In this document: positions 1 through 8,932 of the stretch, one piece after another
Numbering within the stretch: position 1 is the stretch's first letter
Layout of the letters: the number at the start of each line of letters is the position of its first letter
Source of the DNA: Gemmatimonadota bacterium
Lineage (GTDB): Bacteria > JAAXHH01
Direction: 5' to 3'
DNA length: 64,000 nt
NCBI GenBank assembly: GCA_009841265.1
Contig: VXMB01000014.1
Location: 541,490 to 605,489, forward strand
Program-made: the position numbers and the translations under genes
Notes under the pieces: model-generated
The model's database searches: none
What the model was told of the DNA's origin: nothing
The model's input: the letters and a program-made list of their open reading frames with translations, nothing else

Positions 1-1
1 T

Positions 2-967
2 CGCGCGCTGGTCGTGACCCATCCGGGCATCGCGGAACGCTACGGAGGCCGGACGACAGACTCGCTGCGGTCGGCCGGGTTCGAACCGGACCTGGTCGAA
101 GTGCCGGACGGCGAGGAGCAGAAGTCGCTTCCCTGGGCCGAAAAGCTCTATGACGCCATGCTGGCCCACCGGATGGACCGCCGTTCCCCCGTCATCGCGC
201 TGGGCGGCGGGGTCATCGGAGACCTGGCCGGTTTCGCCGCGGCCACCTTCCTGCGCGGCGTCCCGTTCATCCAGGTCCCCACCTCGCTCCTCGCCCAGGT
301 GGACGCCAGCGTGGGGGGCAAGGTGGCCGTGGACCACCGCCGCGGGAAGAACCTGATCGGCGCGTTCTACCAGCCCCTGCTCGTACTGGCCAGCCTGGAC
401 ACGCTCGACAGTCTGCCGGACCGGGAACTGCGCGCGGGCATGGCGGAAGTGATCAAGTACGGCGTCATTGCAGACCCCGGCCTGTTCGCCTATATTGAGG
501 GGCGCCTGGACGATATACAGAAGCGCGACCGCGGCGTACTGGCGCACCTCGTGGCGCGGTCCTGCGAGATCAAGGCGGAAGTGGTCGGCGGCGACGAGCG
601 CGAACTGGGACGGCGGGCCATACTCAACTTCGGCCATACCATGGGCCACGCCATCGAGACGCAGACGGGCATGCTGCACGGCGAGGCCGTGGCCATCGGC
701 ATGGTCTACGCCGCCCGGGTCGCGGAGCGTATGAAAATGCTGGACGACGTAAGCGTCCGGCGGCTGATCGAACTGGTGCGGCGCACAGGGCTGCCCCACC
801 GGTGCGACGGGCTGGACGTCCCGGCGACCATCGAGACCATGAAGCTCGACAAGAAGTCGGTGGGCGGCCGCCCGCGTTTCATCCTGCCCAACCGCATCGG
901 CGAGGTGGCCGTCCGCGACGACGTGCCCGCCGAATACATCCGGTCCGTCCTTGCGACGGGGAACTAG
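2..967 (+). CDS. aroB: 3-dehydroquinate synthase (5'-truncated by window edge)
   Basis: Shikimate-pathway enzyme that cyclises DAHP to 3-dehydroquinate, using NAD and a divalent metal. The reading frame is open to the left edge of the window (residues RALVVTHPG), so the true start lies outside. A GTG at 14 is internal. Family signatures are present: the [22 protein letters not shown]-binding loop, the [16 protein letters not shown] segment, and metal-ligand regions [15 protein letters not shown] and [10 protein letters not shown]. About 322 codons are visible, and the family is about 350-365 residues. It is the first visible gene of the aromatic cluster and is followed 45 bp later by aroQ, the next pathway step. 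Confidence 0.96.
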   Translation, partial: RALVVTHPGIAERYGGRTTDSLRSAGFEPDLVEVPDGEEQKSLPWAEKLYDAMLAHRMDRRSPVIALGGGVIGDLAGFAAATFLRGVPFIQVPTSLLAQVDASVGGKVAVDHRRGKNLIGAFYQPLLVLASLDTLDSLPDRELRAGMAEVIKYGVIADPGLFAYIEGRLDDIQKRDRGVLAHLVARSCEIKAEVVGGDERELGRRAILNFGHTMGHAIETQTGMLHGEAVAIGMVYAARVAERMKMLDDVSVRRLIELVRRTGLPHRCDGLDVPATIETMKLDKKSVGGRPRFILPNRIGEVAVRDDVPAEYIRSVLATGN

Positions 968-1012
968 AAGGGCGGCGCACCGGCGGCACACTGGCGCCGG
1001 ATCGGCGAAACC

Positions 1013-1459
1013 ATGATGAAATTACTCGTGTTGCACGGCCCGAACCTGAACATGCTGGGCGTCCGGGAGCCGGAAGTCTACGGTACGGATACGCTGGAGG
1101 ACATCAACCGGTCCCTCGAGACAGCCGCGGGGGGGCGGGGGATCAAGATGCGCATCCGCCAGTCCAACCACGAGGGTGTGCTGGTGGACGAGATCCAGCA
1201 GGCCCTCGGCTGGGCCGACGGCATCCTGATCAATCCCGGCGCTTACACCCACACGAGCATCGCCCTGCGCGACGCCATCGTCGCCGTGGGCCTGCCCGTC
1301 GTGGAAGTCCACATGTCGGACATACACGCCCGGGAGAAGTTCCGGCATCATTCCTATATCGAGCCCGTGGCGCTCAGGCAGATCTGCGGACACGGAAGCG
1401 ACAGCTACCGGCTGGGCCTGGAGGCCCTGATCGACCACCTCGGGAACGGGAGCGAATGA
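1013..1459 (+). CDS. aroQ: Type II 3-dehydroquinate dehydratase
   Basis: Dehydrates 3-dehydroquinate to 3-dehydroshikimate. The 148-residue length is typical of the small dodecameric type II enzyme. The N-terminus reads [20 protein letters not shown], which includes the catalytic Tyr of the flexible lid. NPGAYTHTS and [11 protein letters not shown] supply the substrate-binding Asn and general-acid His. Tandem ATG codons mark the start. The stop overlaps the trpB start in an ATGA junction, so translation is probably coupled. Confidence 0.96.
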   Translation: MMKLLVLHGPNLNMLGVREPEVYGTDTLEDINRSLETAAGGRGIKMRIRQSNHEGVLVDEIQQALGWADGILINPGAYTHTSIALRDAIVAVGLPVVEVHMSDIHAREKFRHHSYIEPVALRQICGHGSDSYRLGLEALIDHLGNGSE

Positions 1460-2676
1460 TGACGGCGATCACGCTGCCCGACCAGCGCGGACACTTCGGC
1501 ATATTCGGCGGCCGTTACGTTCCGGAGACATTGATGACGGCCCTGGACGAGCTGCTCGAAGTGTACGAGGCGGCGAAGAGGGACCCTGACTTCGAGGAGG
1601 AGTTCCGTTACTACCTCCGGGACTACGTGGGCCGTCCGTCCCCCCTCTACTACGCGGAGCGGTTGACGCAGGCCCTCGGCGGTGCGCGGATCTATCTCAA
1701 GCGGGAGGACCTGAACCACACGGGCGCCCACAAGATCAACAACACCATTGGCCAGATCCTGCTCACCCGGCGCATGAAGAAACCACGGGTCATCGCGGAG
1801 ACCGGGGCGGGCCAGCACGGCGTGGCCACGGCCACCGTGGCCGCCCGCTTCGGCCTGGAATGCGACGTCTACATGGGTTCCGAGGATATGGCCCGCCAGG
1901 CGCTGAACGTCTTCCGCATGCGCCTGATGGGCAGCCGGGTCATCGCCGTCGACGCGGGCAGCCGCACGCTGAAGGACGCGCTGAACGAGGCCCTGCGCGA
2001 CTGGGCGACCAACGTCCGCCATACCCATTACATCATCGGATCGGTGGCGGGCCCCCATCCCTTTCCCATGATGGTGCGTGATTTCCAGTCGGTCATCGGC
2101 CGGGAAGCGCGGGAGCAGGTCCTGGAGAAAGAAGGACGGCTCCCCGACGTGCTCGTCGCCTGTGTGGGGGGCGGCAGCAACGCCATCGGGCTCTTCCATC
2201 CCTTCCTCGACGACGGCGTCCGCCTGATCGGCGTGGAAGGCGCGGGACACGGGCTGGATACGGGGATGCACGCGGCCACGCTGGGCCTGGGTACGCCGGG
2301 TGTGCTGCACGGCGCCATGAGTTATACCGGCCAGGACGCGAACGGCCAGATCCAGGTGGCCCATTCCATCTCCGCGGGACTCGACTATCCCGGCGTGGGA
2401 CCCGAGCACAGCTACCTGAAGGACTCCGGCCGAGCGGAGTACGTGAGCGTGACCGACGAAGAGGCGCTGGAGGCCTTCGAACTGCTCTCCAGGGTCGAAG
2501 GCATCATTCCGGCGCTCGAAAGCGCCCATGCCATTGCCCATATCGCCCGGATCGCCCCGGAAATGGACCGGGAGGGGGTCATCGTCGCCGGGCTGTCGGG
2601 CCGCGGGGACAAGGACGTCGAGCAGGTGGACGGGTTATTGGCCCGGAACGGTGAGCGCGCAGGAGACGCTGAATGA
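1456..2676 (+). CDS. trpB: Tryptophan synthase beta chain
   Basis: PLP enzyme that joins indole and serine to make tryptophan. I place the start at the ATG overlapping the aroQ stop, preceded by GGGAG. This gives 406 residues, close to the usual ~400. The PLP lysine is in [13 protein letters not shown] near residue 90, the phosphate loop is GGGSNAIG, and the [10 protein letters not shown]-terminus is characteristic of TrpB1. An upstream in-frame open stretch back to about 802 lies over aroB and aroQ and is not coding. Its stop overlaps the trpA start by 4 bp. Confidence 0.97.
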   Translation: MMTAITLPDQRGHFGIFGGRYVPETLMTALDELLEVYEAAKRDPDFEEEFRYYLRDYVGRPSPLYYAERLTQALGGARIYLKREDLNHTGAHKINNTIGQILLTRRMKKPRVIAETGAGQHGVATATVAARFGLECDVYMGSEDMARQALNVFRMRLMGSRVIAVDAGSRTLKDALNEALRDWATNVRHTHYIIGSVAGPHPFPMMVRDFQSVIGREAREQVLEKEGRLPDVLVACVGGGSNAIGLFHPFLDDGVRLIGVEGAGHGLDTGMHAATLGLGTPGVLHGAMSYTGQDANGQIQVAHSISAGLDYPGVGPEHSYLKDSGRAEYVSVTDEEALEAFELLSRVEGIIPALESAHAIAHIARIAPEMDREGVIVAGLSGRGDKDVEQVDGLLARNGERAGDAE

Positions 2677-3494
2677 ACCGGATCGAAGAGACCTTCGCAT
2701 CGCTGAAGTCCGCGGGCCGCAAGGCGCTGATCCCCTATGTCATGGCGGGGGACCCGGACCTGGAAACGACGGCCGCGCTGGTCGTTGAACTGGACCGACG
2801 CGGGGCCGACCTGGTGGAACTGGGCGTGCCCTTCTCCGATCCCATCGCCGATGGCCCCACGATCCAGCGTGCCGCGCTTCGGGCGCTGACCGGGGGCACG
2901 ACCCTGCGGTCCATCGTCGAGACGGTCGCTTCCATCCGGGAACATACCGGCATTCCGGTGGTACTGATGACCTACTACAACCCGGTGCTCGCGTACGGGA
3001 TCGGGGACTTCTGCCGGGATGCCGCGCGTGCGGGGGTGGACGGGCTGATCGTGCCCGATCTCCCGCCGGAGGAAGGGGCCGATCTGTCCGACGCCTGCCT
3101 CCGGCACGGCCTCACCGTCGTCTTCCTGGTGGCGCCCACGAGCACTTCGGCGCGGATCGAACTGGTGAACCGCCATACCACGGGATTCGTCTACTGCGTC
3201 TCCCTGACGGGCGTCACGGGCGCGCGGGGGGAACTGGCGGAAGGGGTGGACGCGTTCATGGCACAGGTGCGGTCCCACACGGACCGGCCCCTCGGGCTGG
3301 GATTCGGCATCTCGTCACCGGATCAGGCCGGCGAGGCCGCGCGCCTGGCCGACGGGGTCATCGTGGGCAGCGCCATCATCAACGTGATGGAAGCGCACGC
3401 CGGCGAACCGGACATGCTCCGGTCCGTGGGCGAATACGTAGCTTCACTGAGGGCAGGCATGGACCGGGAAACGCCGGTGGCCGTGCAGGGGTAG
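2673..3494 (+). CDS. trpA: Tryptophan synthase alpha chain
   Basis: TIM-barrel lyase that releases indole from indole-3-glycerol phosphate and channels it to TrpB. It has 273 residues. Catalytic Glu and Asp lie in [16 protein letters not shown], and the phosphate-binding segments include GVTGAR and [16 protein letters not shown] at 2661-2665 and an ATGA overlap with trpB define the start. trpCDEF are not in the window, so only the last two tryptophan steps sit here, beside Phe/Tyr genes. Confidence 0.97.
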   Translation: MNRIEETFASLKSAGRKALIPYVMAGDPDLETTAALVVELDRRGADLVELGVPFSDPIADGPTIQRAALRALTGGTTLRSIVETVASIREHTGIPVVLMTYYNPVLAYGIGDFCRDAARAGVDGLIVPDLPPEEGADLSDACLRHGLTVVFLVAPTSTSARIELVNRHTTGFVYCVSLTGVTGARGELAEGVDAFMAQVRSHTDRPLGLGFGISSPDQAGEAARLADGVIVGSAIINVMEAHAGEPDMLRSVGEYVASLRAGMDRETPVAVQG

Positions 3495-3560
3495 TATCGC
3501 GAATGGGGCCGGGTAGGCGCCCGTACGCATGGAGCATTGCAATGATACAGGTTTCACGTC

Positions 3561-3634
3561 GAAAGGGAGATGCGTGTGGGCGTCCACGAGACCGGTCAGG
3601 TCTTCGCGGCGCCCACGTATTCACCTCCCCTTTC
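3561..3634 (+). promoter_or_regulatory. Long imperfect inverted repeat between trpA and aroH
   Basis: In the 187-bp trpA-aroH gap, GAAAGGGAGATGCGTGTGGGCG (3561-3582, two bases over shown as parts GAAAGGGAG and TGTGGGCG) pairs with the complement of CGCCCACG...CCCCTTTC (3610-3634). A smaller inner GAGACC/GGTCTTC stem lies at 3588-3605. No T-run follows, so a simple intrinsic terminator is unlikely. It may be a structured leader of the downstream aroH operon, a processing site or an mRNA-stabilising element. Function is unproven. Confidence 0.5.
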
Positions 3635-3681
3635 ATGCGTTGATCGGGTAATATCCAGCGTTCACTGTCCCGGGAGGGATC

Positions 3682-4047
3682 ATGGTCCGAGGCGTTCGCG
3701 GCGCGATAACCGTTGAGTCGAACACTTCCGAAGCCATTTGTGAGGCATCGCGTCGGTTGCTTACAACAATAGTCGAACGAAACCGCATCGAACTGGAACA
3801 CATCATCAGCGTGTTTTTTTCGTCGACGAAAGATCTCGATGCGCAGACACCCGCCTACGGCGTGCGCCAGATGGGGTGGACCGCGATCCCGCTGTTCTGC
3901 ACGCAGGAGATGGAGGTCCCCGGGAGTCTTCCCGGGTGCGTACGGGTGCTGGTTCATGTAAATACGGAAAAATCGCAGGATGAAATACGGCATGTCTACC
4001 TGGACGGTGCCGTCGTGCTCCGGCCGGACATTGCCGAGGGAGGCTGA
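3682..4047 (+). CDS. aroH: Chorismate mutase, AroH (trimeric pseudo-alpha/beta barrel) type
   Basis: Converts chorismate to prephenate. The 121-residue protein matches the monofunctional B. subtilis AroH class, not the AroQ helical class. MVRGVRGAITV carries the N-terminal active-site Arg. CTQEMEVPGSLPGCVRVL carries the active-site Glu and Arg, and HVYLDGAVVLRPD carries the late Tyr. GGGAGGG at 3672-3678 is a good ribosome-binding site before the ATG. The DAHP synthase gene begins two bases after the stop, so the pair is likely cotranscribed. Confidence 0.95.
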   Translation: MVRGVRGAITVESNTSEAICEASRRLLTTIVERNRIELEHIISVFFSSTKDLDAQTPAYGVRQMGWTAIPLFCTQEMEVPGSLPGCVRVLVHVNTEKSQDEIRHVYLDGAVVLRPDIAEGG

Positions 4048-4048
4048 A

Positions 4049-5065
4049 ATGGTGGTTGTAATGAAACTTCATGCAACGGAAGACGAGAAGGAGCACGTCC
4101 GGGAGACGATCCGGGCCTTCGGCTGTAAACCACGGGACATCCAGGGCGACGAGATGTCCATCATCTGCGTGATCGGCAATACCCTGAGCCTATCGCCCGA
4201 ACAGTTCGAGATCCTGGACGGGGTGGACCGCGTTCAGCGCATCCAGCGGCCCTACAAGCTGGTAAGCCGGGAGGTGCAGCCGCACAAGACCCGTTTCAAG
4301 GTGGGCGACGTGACGATTGGAGGCGACGGCATCACCATCATCGCCGGTCCCTGTTCCGTCGAATCCTACGACCAGTTCCTGGAGGCGGCGCAACACGCCC
4401 GGGCCGCGGGGGCCAACATCATACGCGGCGGCGCGTTCAAGCCCAGGACCTCGCCCTACAGCTTCCAGGGGCTCGGAGAGGAGGGCCTGAAGATCATGGC
4501 CCGGGTCAGCGAGGAAACGGGCCTGCCGACCATCTCGGAAGTGATGGAGCCCGAGATGGAACCCATGGTCTCGGAATACGTGGACATGCTGCAGATCGGC
4601 GCCCGGAACATGCAGAACTATCCGCTGCTGAACGTAGCGGGACGGAGCAGCAAGCCCGTCATGCTCAAGCGGGGCATGTCCGCCACGCTCGAGGAGATGC
4701 TCCTGGCGGCCGAGTACATCCTGGCGGCGGGGAACCACAACGTCGTCCTGTGCGAAAGGGGTATCCGGACCTTTGAGACCTGGACCCGGAACACGCTCGA
4801 CATCTCCGCCGTGCCCGTGCTGCAGAAATACACCCATCTGCCCGTGTTCATCGACCCGAGCCACGGGACCGGCAATGCCGATTTCGTGGGGCCGGCCGCC
4901 CGGGCGGCCGTGGCGGTGGGTGCCGATGGACTCATGATCGAGATGCATCCGACGCCGGAGCGCGCGCTGTCCGACGGGGACCAGTCCCTGACTCCGGAAG
5001 CGCTGACCTCCCTGATCCCGGAACTGCAGGCGGTCGCGACGGCCGTCAACCGTACCATCGGCTGA
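4049..5065 (+). CDS. aroF: 3-deoxy-7-phosphoheptulonate (DAHP) synthase with N-terminal ferredoxin-like regulatory domain
   Basis: First committed step of the shikimate pathway, condensing PEP and erythrose-4-phosphate. The 338-residue length and architecture match the Thermotoga-type class I enzyme. A regulatory ferredoxin-like domain (residues ~1-70, MKLHATEDEKEHVRETI) precedes the KDO8P-synthase-like barrel. Barrel motifs are GPCSVES, RGGAFKPRTSPYSF, QIGARNMQN, KRGMSATLEEML and DPSHGTG. In this family the N-terminal domain mediates inhibition by Tyr or Phe. A GGGAGG site just upstream supports the ATG at 4049; an in-frame start at 3980 would lie inside aroH. Confidence 0.95.
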   Translation: MVVVMKLHATEDEKEHVRETIRAFGCKPRDIQGDEMSIICVIGNTLSLSPEQFEILDGVDRVQRIQRPYKLVSREVQPHKTRFKVGDVTIGGDGITIIAGPCSVESYDQFLEAAQHARAAGANIIRGGAFKPRTSPYSFQGLGEEGLKIMARVSEETGLPTISEVMEPEMEPMVSEYVDMLQIGARNMQNYPLLNVAGRSSKPVMLKRGMSATLEEMLLAAEYILAAGNHNVVLCERGIRTFETWTRNTLDISAVPVLQKYTHLPVFIDPSHGTGNADFVGPAARAAVAVGADGLMIEMHPTPERALSDGDQSLTPEALTSLIPELQAVATAVNRTIG

Positions 5066-5073
5066 GCTGGCCT

Positions 5074-5937
5074 ATGCGTATCACCATTATCGGCGTGGGA
5101 CTGCTGGGCGGTTCCTTCGGCATGGCGGTCCGGAAGGCGGGGGCGGCGGAACGCGTCGCGGGCGTCGACCTGGACCGGGCCGTACTGGACCGGGCCCTGG
5201 AGCGCGGCGCCATCGACGCGGGATACCTGGAAACGGCCGAAGGGGTGGAAGGGGCCGACCTGGTCGTCCTCGCTACGCCCGTGCGGTCCATCCTGGACAT
5301 GTTGCCCGGCCTCGCGCCGCTGCTCGGTAGAGAGACCATCCTCCTGGACCTGGGCAGCACCAAGGAGGCCATCGTTTGCGCCGTCGCTAGCCAGGCCGGC
5401 ATCAGGCGGTACGTCGGCGGGCACCCCATGGCGGGTACAGAGCACACCGGCATCGATCACGCCGATGACGGGCTGTTTCAGGACGCGACGTTCGCCCTGG
5501 TTCCGCCCCCCGGGGCGGATGAAGGCGCCCTCGACCTGCTCAAGGACCTGGTCCACCGGATCGGGGCGCGTCCCGCCGTCATTCCCGCCGAGCGCCACGA
5601 CCGGATCGTCTCGGTCACCAGCCACCTGCCCTACCTGCTGTCCGTGGTGCTGGCGCTCGCCGCGGAGAAGACGGCGCGCGATGAAGAACGCCTGGGCGAG
5701 TTCGCCGCGTCGGGATTCCGGGACACGACCCGCCTGGCCGCGTCCACCGTGCAGGTGATGGCCGACATCTGCCTGACCAACGGGCGGCCCCTGCTGCGCG
5801 GCATCGAGGACGCCAGGCGGTTGCTCGACGACCTGGCGGCTCAGATCGAGGAGGGGCGCGAATCGGAACTGGTGGAGACGCTGACGAAGGCGAAGGAAAG
5901 CAGGGCCGCGTTGCTGGGTGAAAGGAGGACCGATTGA
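5074..5937 (+). CDS. tyrA: Prephenate dehydrogenase
   Basis: NAD(P)-dependent oxidative decarboxylation of prephenate (or arogenate) in tyrosine synthesis. It has 287 residues. A Rossmann fold with GVGLLGGSFG is followed by the hallmark GGHPMAGTEHTGIDHA substrate-binding segment and HDRIVSVTSHLPYLLS with the catalytic His. There is no C-terminal ACT domain, so feedback control probably falls on the DAHP synthase or PheA. Its stop overlaps the TTG start of pheA. Confidence 0.95.
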   Translation: MRITIIGVGLLGGSFGMAVRKAGAAERVAGVDLDRAVLDRALERGAIDAGYLETAEGVEGADLVVLATPVRSILDMLPGLAPLLGRETILLDLGSTKEAIVCAVASQAGIRRYVGGHPMAGTEHTGIDHADDGLFQDATFALVPPPGADEGALDLLKDLVHRIGARPAVIPAERHDRIVSVTSHLPYLLSVVLALAAEKTARDEERLGEFAASGFRDTTRLAASTVQVMADICLTNGRPLLRGIEDARRLLDDLAAQIEEGRESELVETLTKAKESRAALLGERRTD

Positions 5938-6776
5938 AGAAGTTCAGGACCGGCTTCCAGGGCGAGCTGGGAGCCTTCAGCGAGATGGCCGTGCTCGCAT
6001 ATTTCGGAGACGCGGCCGAACCGGTTCCCCATGGATGGTTCGACGACGTGTTCCGCGCCGTGGACGAGGGCAGTTGCGACTACGGCATGCTGCCGATCGA
6101 GAACACCCTGGCGGGCAGCATCCACGTCAATTACGACCTGATGCAGGAGCACGACCTGCAGATCGTAGGTGAAATCGTGCTCCGCATCGTCCACAACCTG
6201 ATGGCGAAACCGGGTGTCCGGTCGGAGGAACTCCGCCGGGTCCAGTCCCACCCCAAAGCGCTCGAACAGTGCGTCCGGTTCTTCCGGGAGCATCCGTCGA
6301 TGAAACCCGAAACCGTGTACGATACCGGCGGCGCGGCCAAGATGCTCGGTGAGGGCGGGGGGCGGGATATCGGCGTGATTGCGAGCACACGGGCCGCGGA
6401 GCGGTACGGGCTGGAGATCCTGGAGCGCGGGATCGAAGACAACCCCCAGAACTATACGCGGTTTTTGGTCCTGGGCAGAGCGCCCGAACCATCGGAGGGC
6501 GAACGCATGAAGACCTCCATCGTGTTCTCGGTTCCCCACGAACCCGGCATGCTGTTCAAGGCCATGAGCGTCTTCGCGCTGCGGGACATCTCCATCAACA
6601 AAATCGAATCGCGGCCCCTGGTCGGATCCCCCTGGGAGTATCTGTTCTACCTGGATTTCGAGGGGCACGCGGAGAGCCTGCTCTGCAGCCGGGCGCTCAA
6701 CCACCTCCGGGAGATCGCCAAAAACTACAAGCTGCTGGGCTCCTATGCCGAAGGCCGCATCGTGGACCGGGTCTGA
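5934..6776 (+). CDS. pheA: Prephenate dehydratase with ACT domain
   Basis: Forms phenylpyruvate from prephenate. It has 280 residues. The catalytic domain contains GELGAFSE, LPIENTLAGSIHVNYDLM and the catalytic Thr-Arg-Phe triad in NPQNYTRFLVLG near residue 180. A C-terminal ACT domain (~190-270) has the ESRPLVGSPWEY phenylalanine-binding motif, so Phe feedback inhibition is expected. The start is a TTG overlapping the tyrA stop, supported by AAAGGAGG at 5921-5928. There is no fused chorismate mutase; AroH upstream supplies that activity. Confidence 0.96.
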   Translation: MKKFRTGFQGELGAFSEMAVLAYFGDAAEPVPHGWFDDVFRAVDEGSCDYGMLPIENTLAGSIHVNYDLMQEHDLQIVGEIVLRIVHNLMAKPGVRSEELRRVQSHPKALEQCVRFFREHPSMKPETVYDTGGAAKMLGEGGGRDIGVIASTRAAERYGLEILERGIEDNPQNYTRFLVLGRAPEPSEGERMKTSIVFSVPHEPGMLFKAMSVFALRDISINKIESRPLVGSPWEYLFYLDFEGHAESLLCSRALNHLREIAKNYKLLGSYAEGRIVDRV

Positions 6777-6783
6777 ACCAAGC

Positions 6784-6879
6784 GCGTCAACCCCGTCAGG
6801 ACGCTCACGACGATCGCGTCAACCCCGTGAGGACGCTCCCGGCGGTCGTGTCAACTCCGTCAGGCCGTCTCCGGCGTGT
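6784..6879. repeat. Three 32-bp tandem repeats across the rqcH stop codon
   Basis: GCGTCAACCCCGTCAGGACG-type units begin at 6784, 6816 and 6848 with period 32. The third unit contains the rqcH stop (TCA at 6860-6862, TGA on the minus strand). The first unit keeps the stop and the second has a TGA instead. The array fills the convergent pheA/rqcH gap. Confidence 0.85.
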
Positions 6880-8641
6880 CGGCCTGGCGGAGTGCCAGTC
6901 CGGGTTCGACGAAGAGCGTTTTTTCGCGGGTGAACACGACCTGTCCGGGGCTGCCGTTTTTCATTTTACGGACGTAACGGCGCTCCGTGTAGTCCACCGG
7001 CACCGTGGTGGAACCCCGGCCCTTGCTGTACCAGGCCGCCAGGCAGGCCGCTTCGTAGAGGGTTTTCCTGCTCGGCATCTGGGTCTTGTCCTCCCGTCGC
7101 AGGATCACGTGGGAACCGCCCAGGTTCCGCGCGTGCAGCCAGATGTCGTCCGGCGCCGCCGATTTCGTCAGCGCTTCGTTCTCCCGGCTGTTGCGGCCCA
7201 CGAGCAGCAGGTGTCCGCTGGTGGTGAGGTACCTCCTCGGATGGATGTCCTGCCCGGCCTTCTTGCGCAGACGTTTCGAAGCGCCGGTTTTCGAAGCGCC
7301 TGTTTCGCGGGGCGCCTTGACCAGGTCCAGCCTGATGCAGGCCCGGTGGGCATTCTCCAGCCTTTCGTCGTCGTCGCCGCAACCGAGCTTCTCGCGGATA
7401 CCCGTGACTTCTTCCAGGCGTTTCCGTGCCCGGGCGATGCGTTGGACCACCGCCTTCCTCCCGTCCCGGGCCTTGCGGGCCTGCCGGAAGTACCACCGGG
7501 CGTTCTCCGCCGGCGACAGGTTGGGCTTCATGGGAATGGAGACTTCCTCCCGGTCACCGCTGAAGTAGTCTTCGACCAGGGCTTCCGTCGACCCCGCTTT
7601 CAGCCGGGCCAGGTGAGAGGTGATCAGCTCGCCGTACCGGCGGTATTCTTCTTCCTGCTCCACGTGAACCAGGTCCTTACCCAGGTTCTCCGTCAGGCGC
7701 TCCAGGCGCCGGATCTCATCGCGCAGGGCGCGCTGTACCTTCTGCAACCGCTGCTTGAACGCTTCTTCGGCCATCCGTTCTTCGTAGAAACGTTCCACGG
7801 CGACGCTGACGGATTCGTGGCGTTCTACCTGCGCCGCGGGCAGAGAATGGACCGGGACCGCGGAAAGGACGCGGGCCCGGCCGTCTTGCGATCTCCCGAT
7901 GCAGGGCGTCCAGTCCCGCGCCCTCACGCGGCGGACAAGCTCCTCCAGGCTATGCCAAATCCGGGCGACGCGGTCCTCCCCGTCCGTGTCCGCAAGACCC
8001 GTCGTGTCCACCAGGCCCGCCCGGACCAGGACCTCCTGGCCCATATCCCTGGACAGTCCCGCGAAGGTGGCGGTCAAATGCCGCGCCAGTGCTTCCGGCG
8101 TCTCAAGGCGGTCCGTCCCGGCCAGCAGTTCGCGCGTGGCTTCGCCGAGCGGTGTTTTCTTCATCGGCGGCGGGAACGCGTAGGTCTCGCCGGGGACCAG
8201 TTCCCTTTCCGTGCCCCGGATGCGCCTGAGGGTCTCCAGGATAACGCGGTCCGGATCGGAAAGGAAAACCATGATTCCCCGGTTCCCGATGAGTTCTGCG
8301 ATTATGCGGTACCGGCCCGGTCCCGGCGAGGACCGCCCCCTGCAATGGAGTTGAACCACCCGTTCGAAGGGTGCCACGTCGACCTTCTCCAGCATACCGG
8401 GAACGAGATGATCCCGCAGCGCCGCGAGCAGCGCGGACGAGGCCGCGCCCTTCTTCCCGGCATCCGACAGATGTACCCGGGAGAAACCCGGCTGCACGGA
8501 AAGCGACAGCACGCGCCTGCCCGTGCTCGTCTTCAGGACGAGTCCGATTTCCATGGGTGCGTGCTGCTCGACGGCCACAATACGCGACCCTTCCAGTTCC
8601 CTGCTTTCGTCTTTCACGGCCTGTAACACCAGGGCGTCCAT
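6860..8641 (-). CDS. rqcH: NFACT-family ribosome quality-control protein RqcH (formerly fibronectin-binding-like)
   Basis: Homologue of eukaryotic Rqc2/NEMF. In the family it binds stalled 50S-peptidyl-tRNA and recruits Ala-tRNA for C-terminal alanine tailing. The 593-residue protein has an N-terminal NFACT-N domain (MDALVLQAVKDESRELEG), a helical and coiled-coil middle (~290-400) and a C-terminal NFACT-R domain with DIWLHARNLGGSHVILRR near residue 500. The position usually occupied by a DR pair reads FERVVQ (E93-R94), a conservative change. It is monocistronic and convergent with pheA. Confidence 0.9.
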   Translation of the reverse strand: MDALVLQAVKDESRELEGSRIVAVEQHAPMEIGLVLKTSTGRRVLSLSVQPGFSRVHLSDAGKKGAASSALLAALRDHLVPGMLEKVDVAPFERVVQLHCRGRSSPGPGRYRIIAELIGNRGIMVFLSDPDRVILETLRRIRGTERELVPGETYAFPPPMKKTPLGEATRELLAGTDRLETPEALARHLTATFAGLSRDMGQEVLVRAGLVDTTGLADTDGEDRVARIWHSLEELVRRVRARDWTPCIGRSQDGRARVLSAVPVHSLPAAQVERHESVSVAVERFYEERMAEEAFKQRLQKVQRALRDEIRRLERLTENLGKDLVHVEQEEEYRRYGELITSHLARLKAGSTEALVEDYFSGDREEVSIPMKPNLSPAENARWYFRQARKARDGRKAVVQRIARARKRLEEVTGIREKLGCGDDDERLENAHRACIRLDLVKAPRETGASKTGASKRLRKKAGQDIHPRRYLTTSGHLLLVGRNSRENEALTKSAAPDDIWLHARNLGGSHVILRREDKTQMPSRKTLYEAACLAAWYSKGRGSTTVPVDYTERRYVRKMKNGSPGQVVFTREKTLFVEPGLALRQADTPETA

Positions 8642-8727
8642 GCCCGCTCCATCCTGATTCCGGTTCCGGTGCGATCTCGATACGATGACGTTCCGCGGCG
8701 TCGGAGCCGCCGCGTCCCGTCTTTTTC

Positions 8728-8754
8728 ATAATATAACGGGACCGGTTGCATCAA
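8728..8754 (-). promoter_or_regulatory. Possible promoter for rqcH
   Basis: On the minus strand TTGATG (8754-8749) and TATTAT (8733-8728) are separated by 15 bp in a locally AT-rich patch about 90 bp upstream of the rqcH ATG. The spacer is short, so this is a weak call. Confidence 0.3.
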
Positions 8755-8776
8755 GGGTCATGAATCTTCTTTTCGA

Positions 8777-8820
8777 CGTGTCCGGGGCGTGTCCGGGGCG
8801 TGCCCGGAACGTGCCCGGAA
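8777..8820. repeat. Four 11-bp tandem repeats upstream of the yicC promoter
   Basis: CGTGTCCGGGG occurs twice, followed by CGTGCCCGGAA twice, in perfect 11-bp register, ending 37 bp before the -35 element. The period is about one helical turn, so any bound protein would see the same face. Slippage is the simpler explanation. Confidence 0.8.
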
Positions 8821-8857
8821 GGGGAAGGAACTCCGCCGGGCTGCCGCCAATATGTTA

Positions 8858-8886
8858 TTGACAAATCGCCGTTTAGCGTGTATTTT
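8858..8886 (+). promoter_or_regulatory. Sigma-70-type promoter of the yicC-gmk-rpoZ-coaBC operon
   Basis: Perfect -35 TTGACA (8858-8863), 17-bp spacer and -10 TATTTT (8881-8886), located 47 bp before the yicC ATG in an AT-rich island. This is the best promoter match I see in the window. Confidence 0.75.
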
Positions 8887-8932
8887 CATGTTTCTTGGAA
8901 ACAGGCGGTAACTGCGGATTCAGGGGCTTTGA

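Noticed and set aside
802..1455. N-terminal extension of trpB
   Set aside because: It overlaps aroB and aroQ and encodes unconserved sequence; the ATG at 1456 gives the normal TrpB length.
6827..8626. Plus-strand open frame of 599 codons opposite rqcH
   Set aside because: The minus strand encodes all NFACT domains; this is its shadow.
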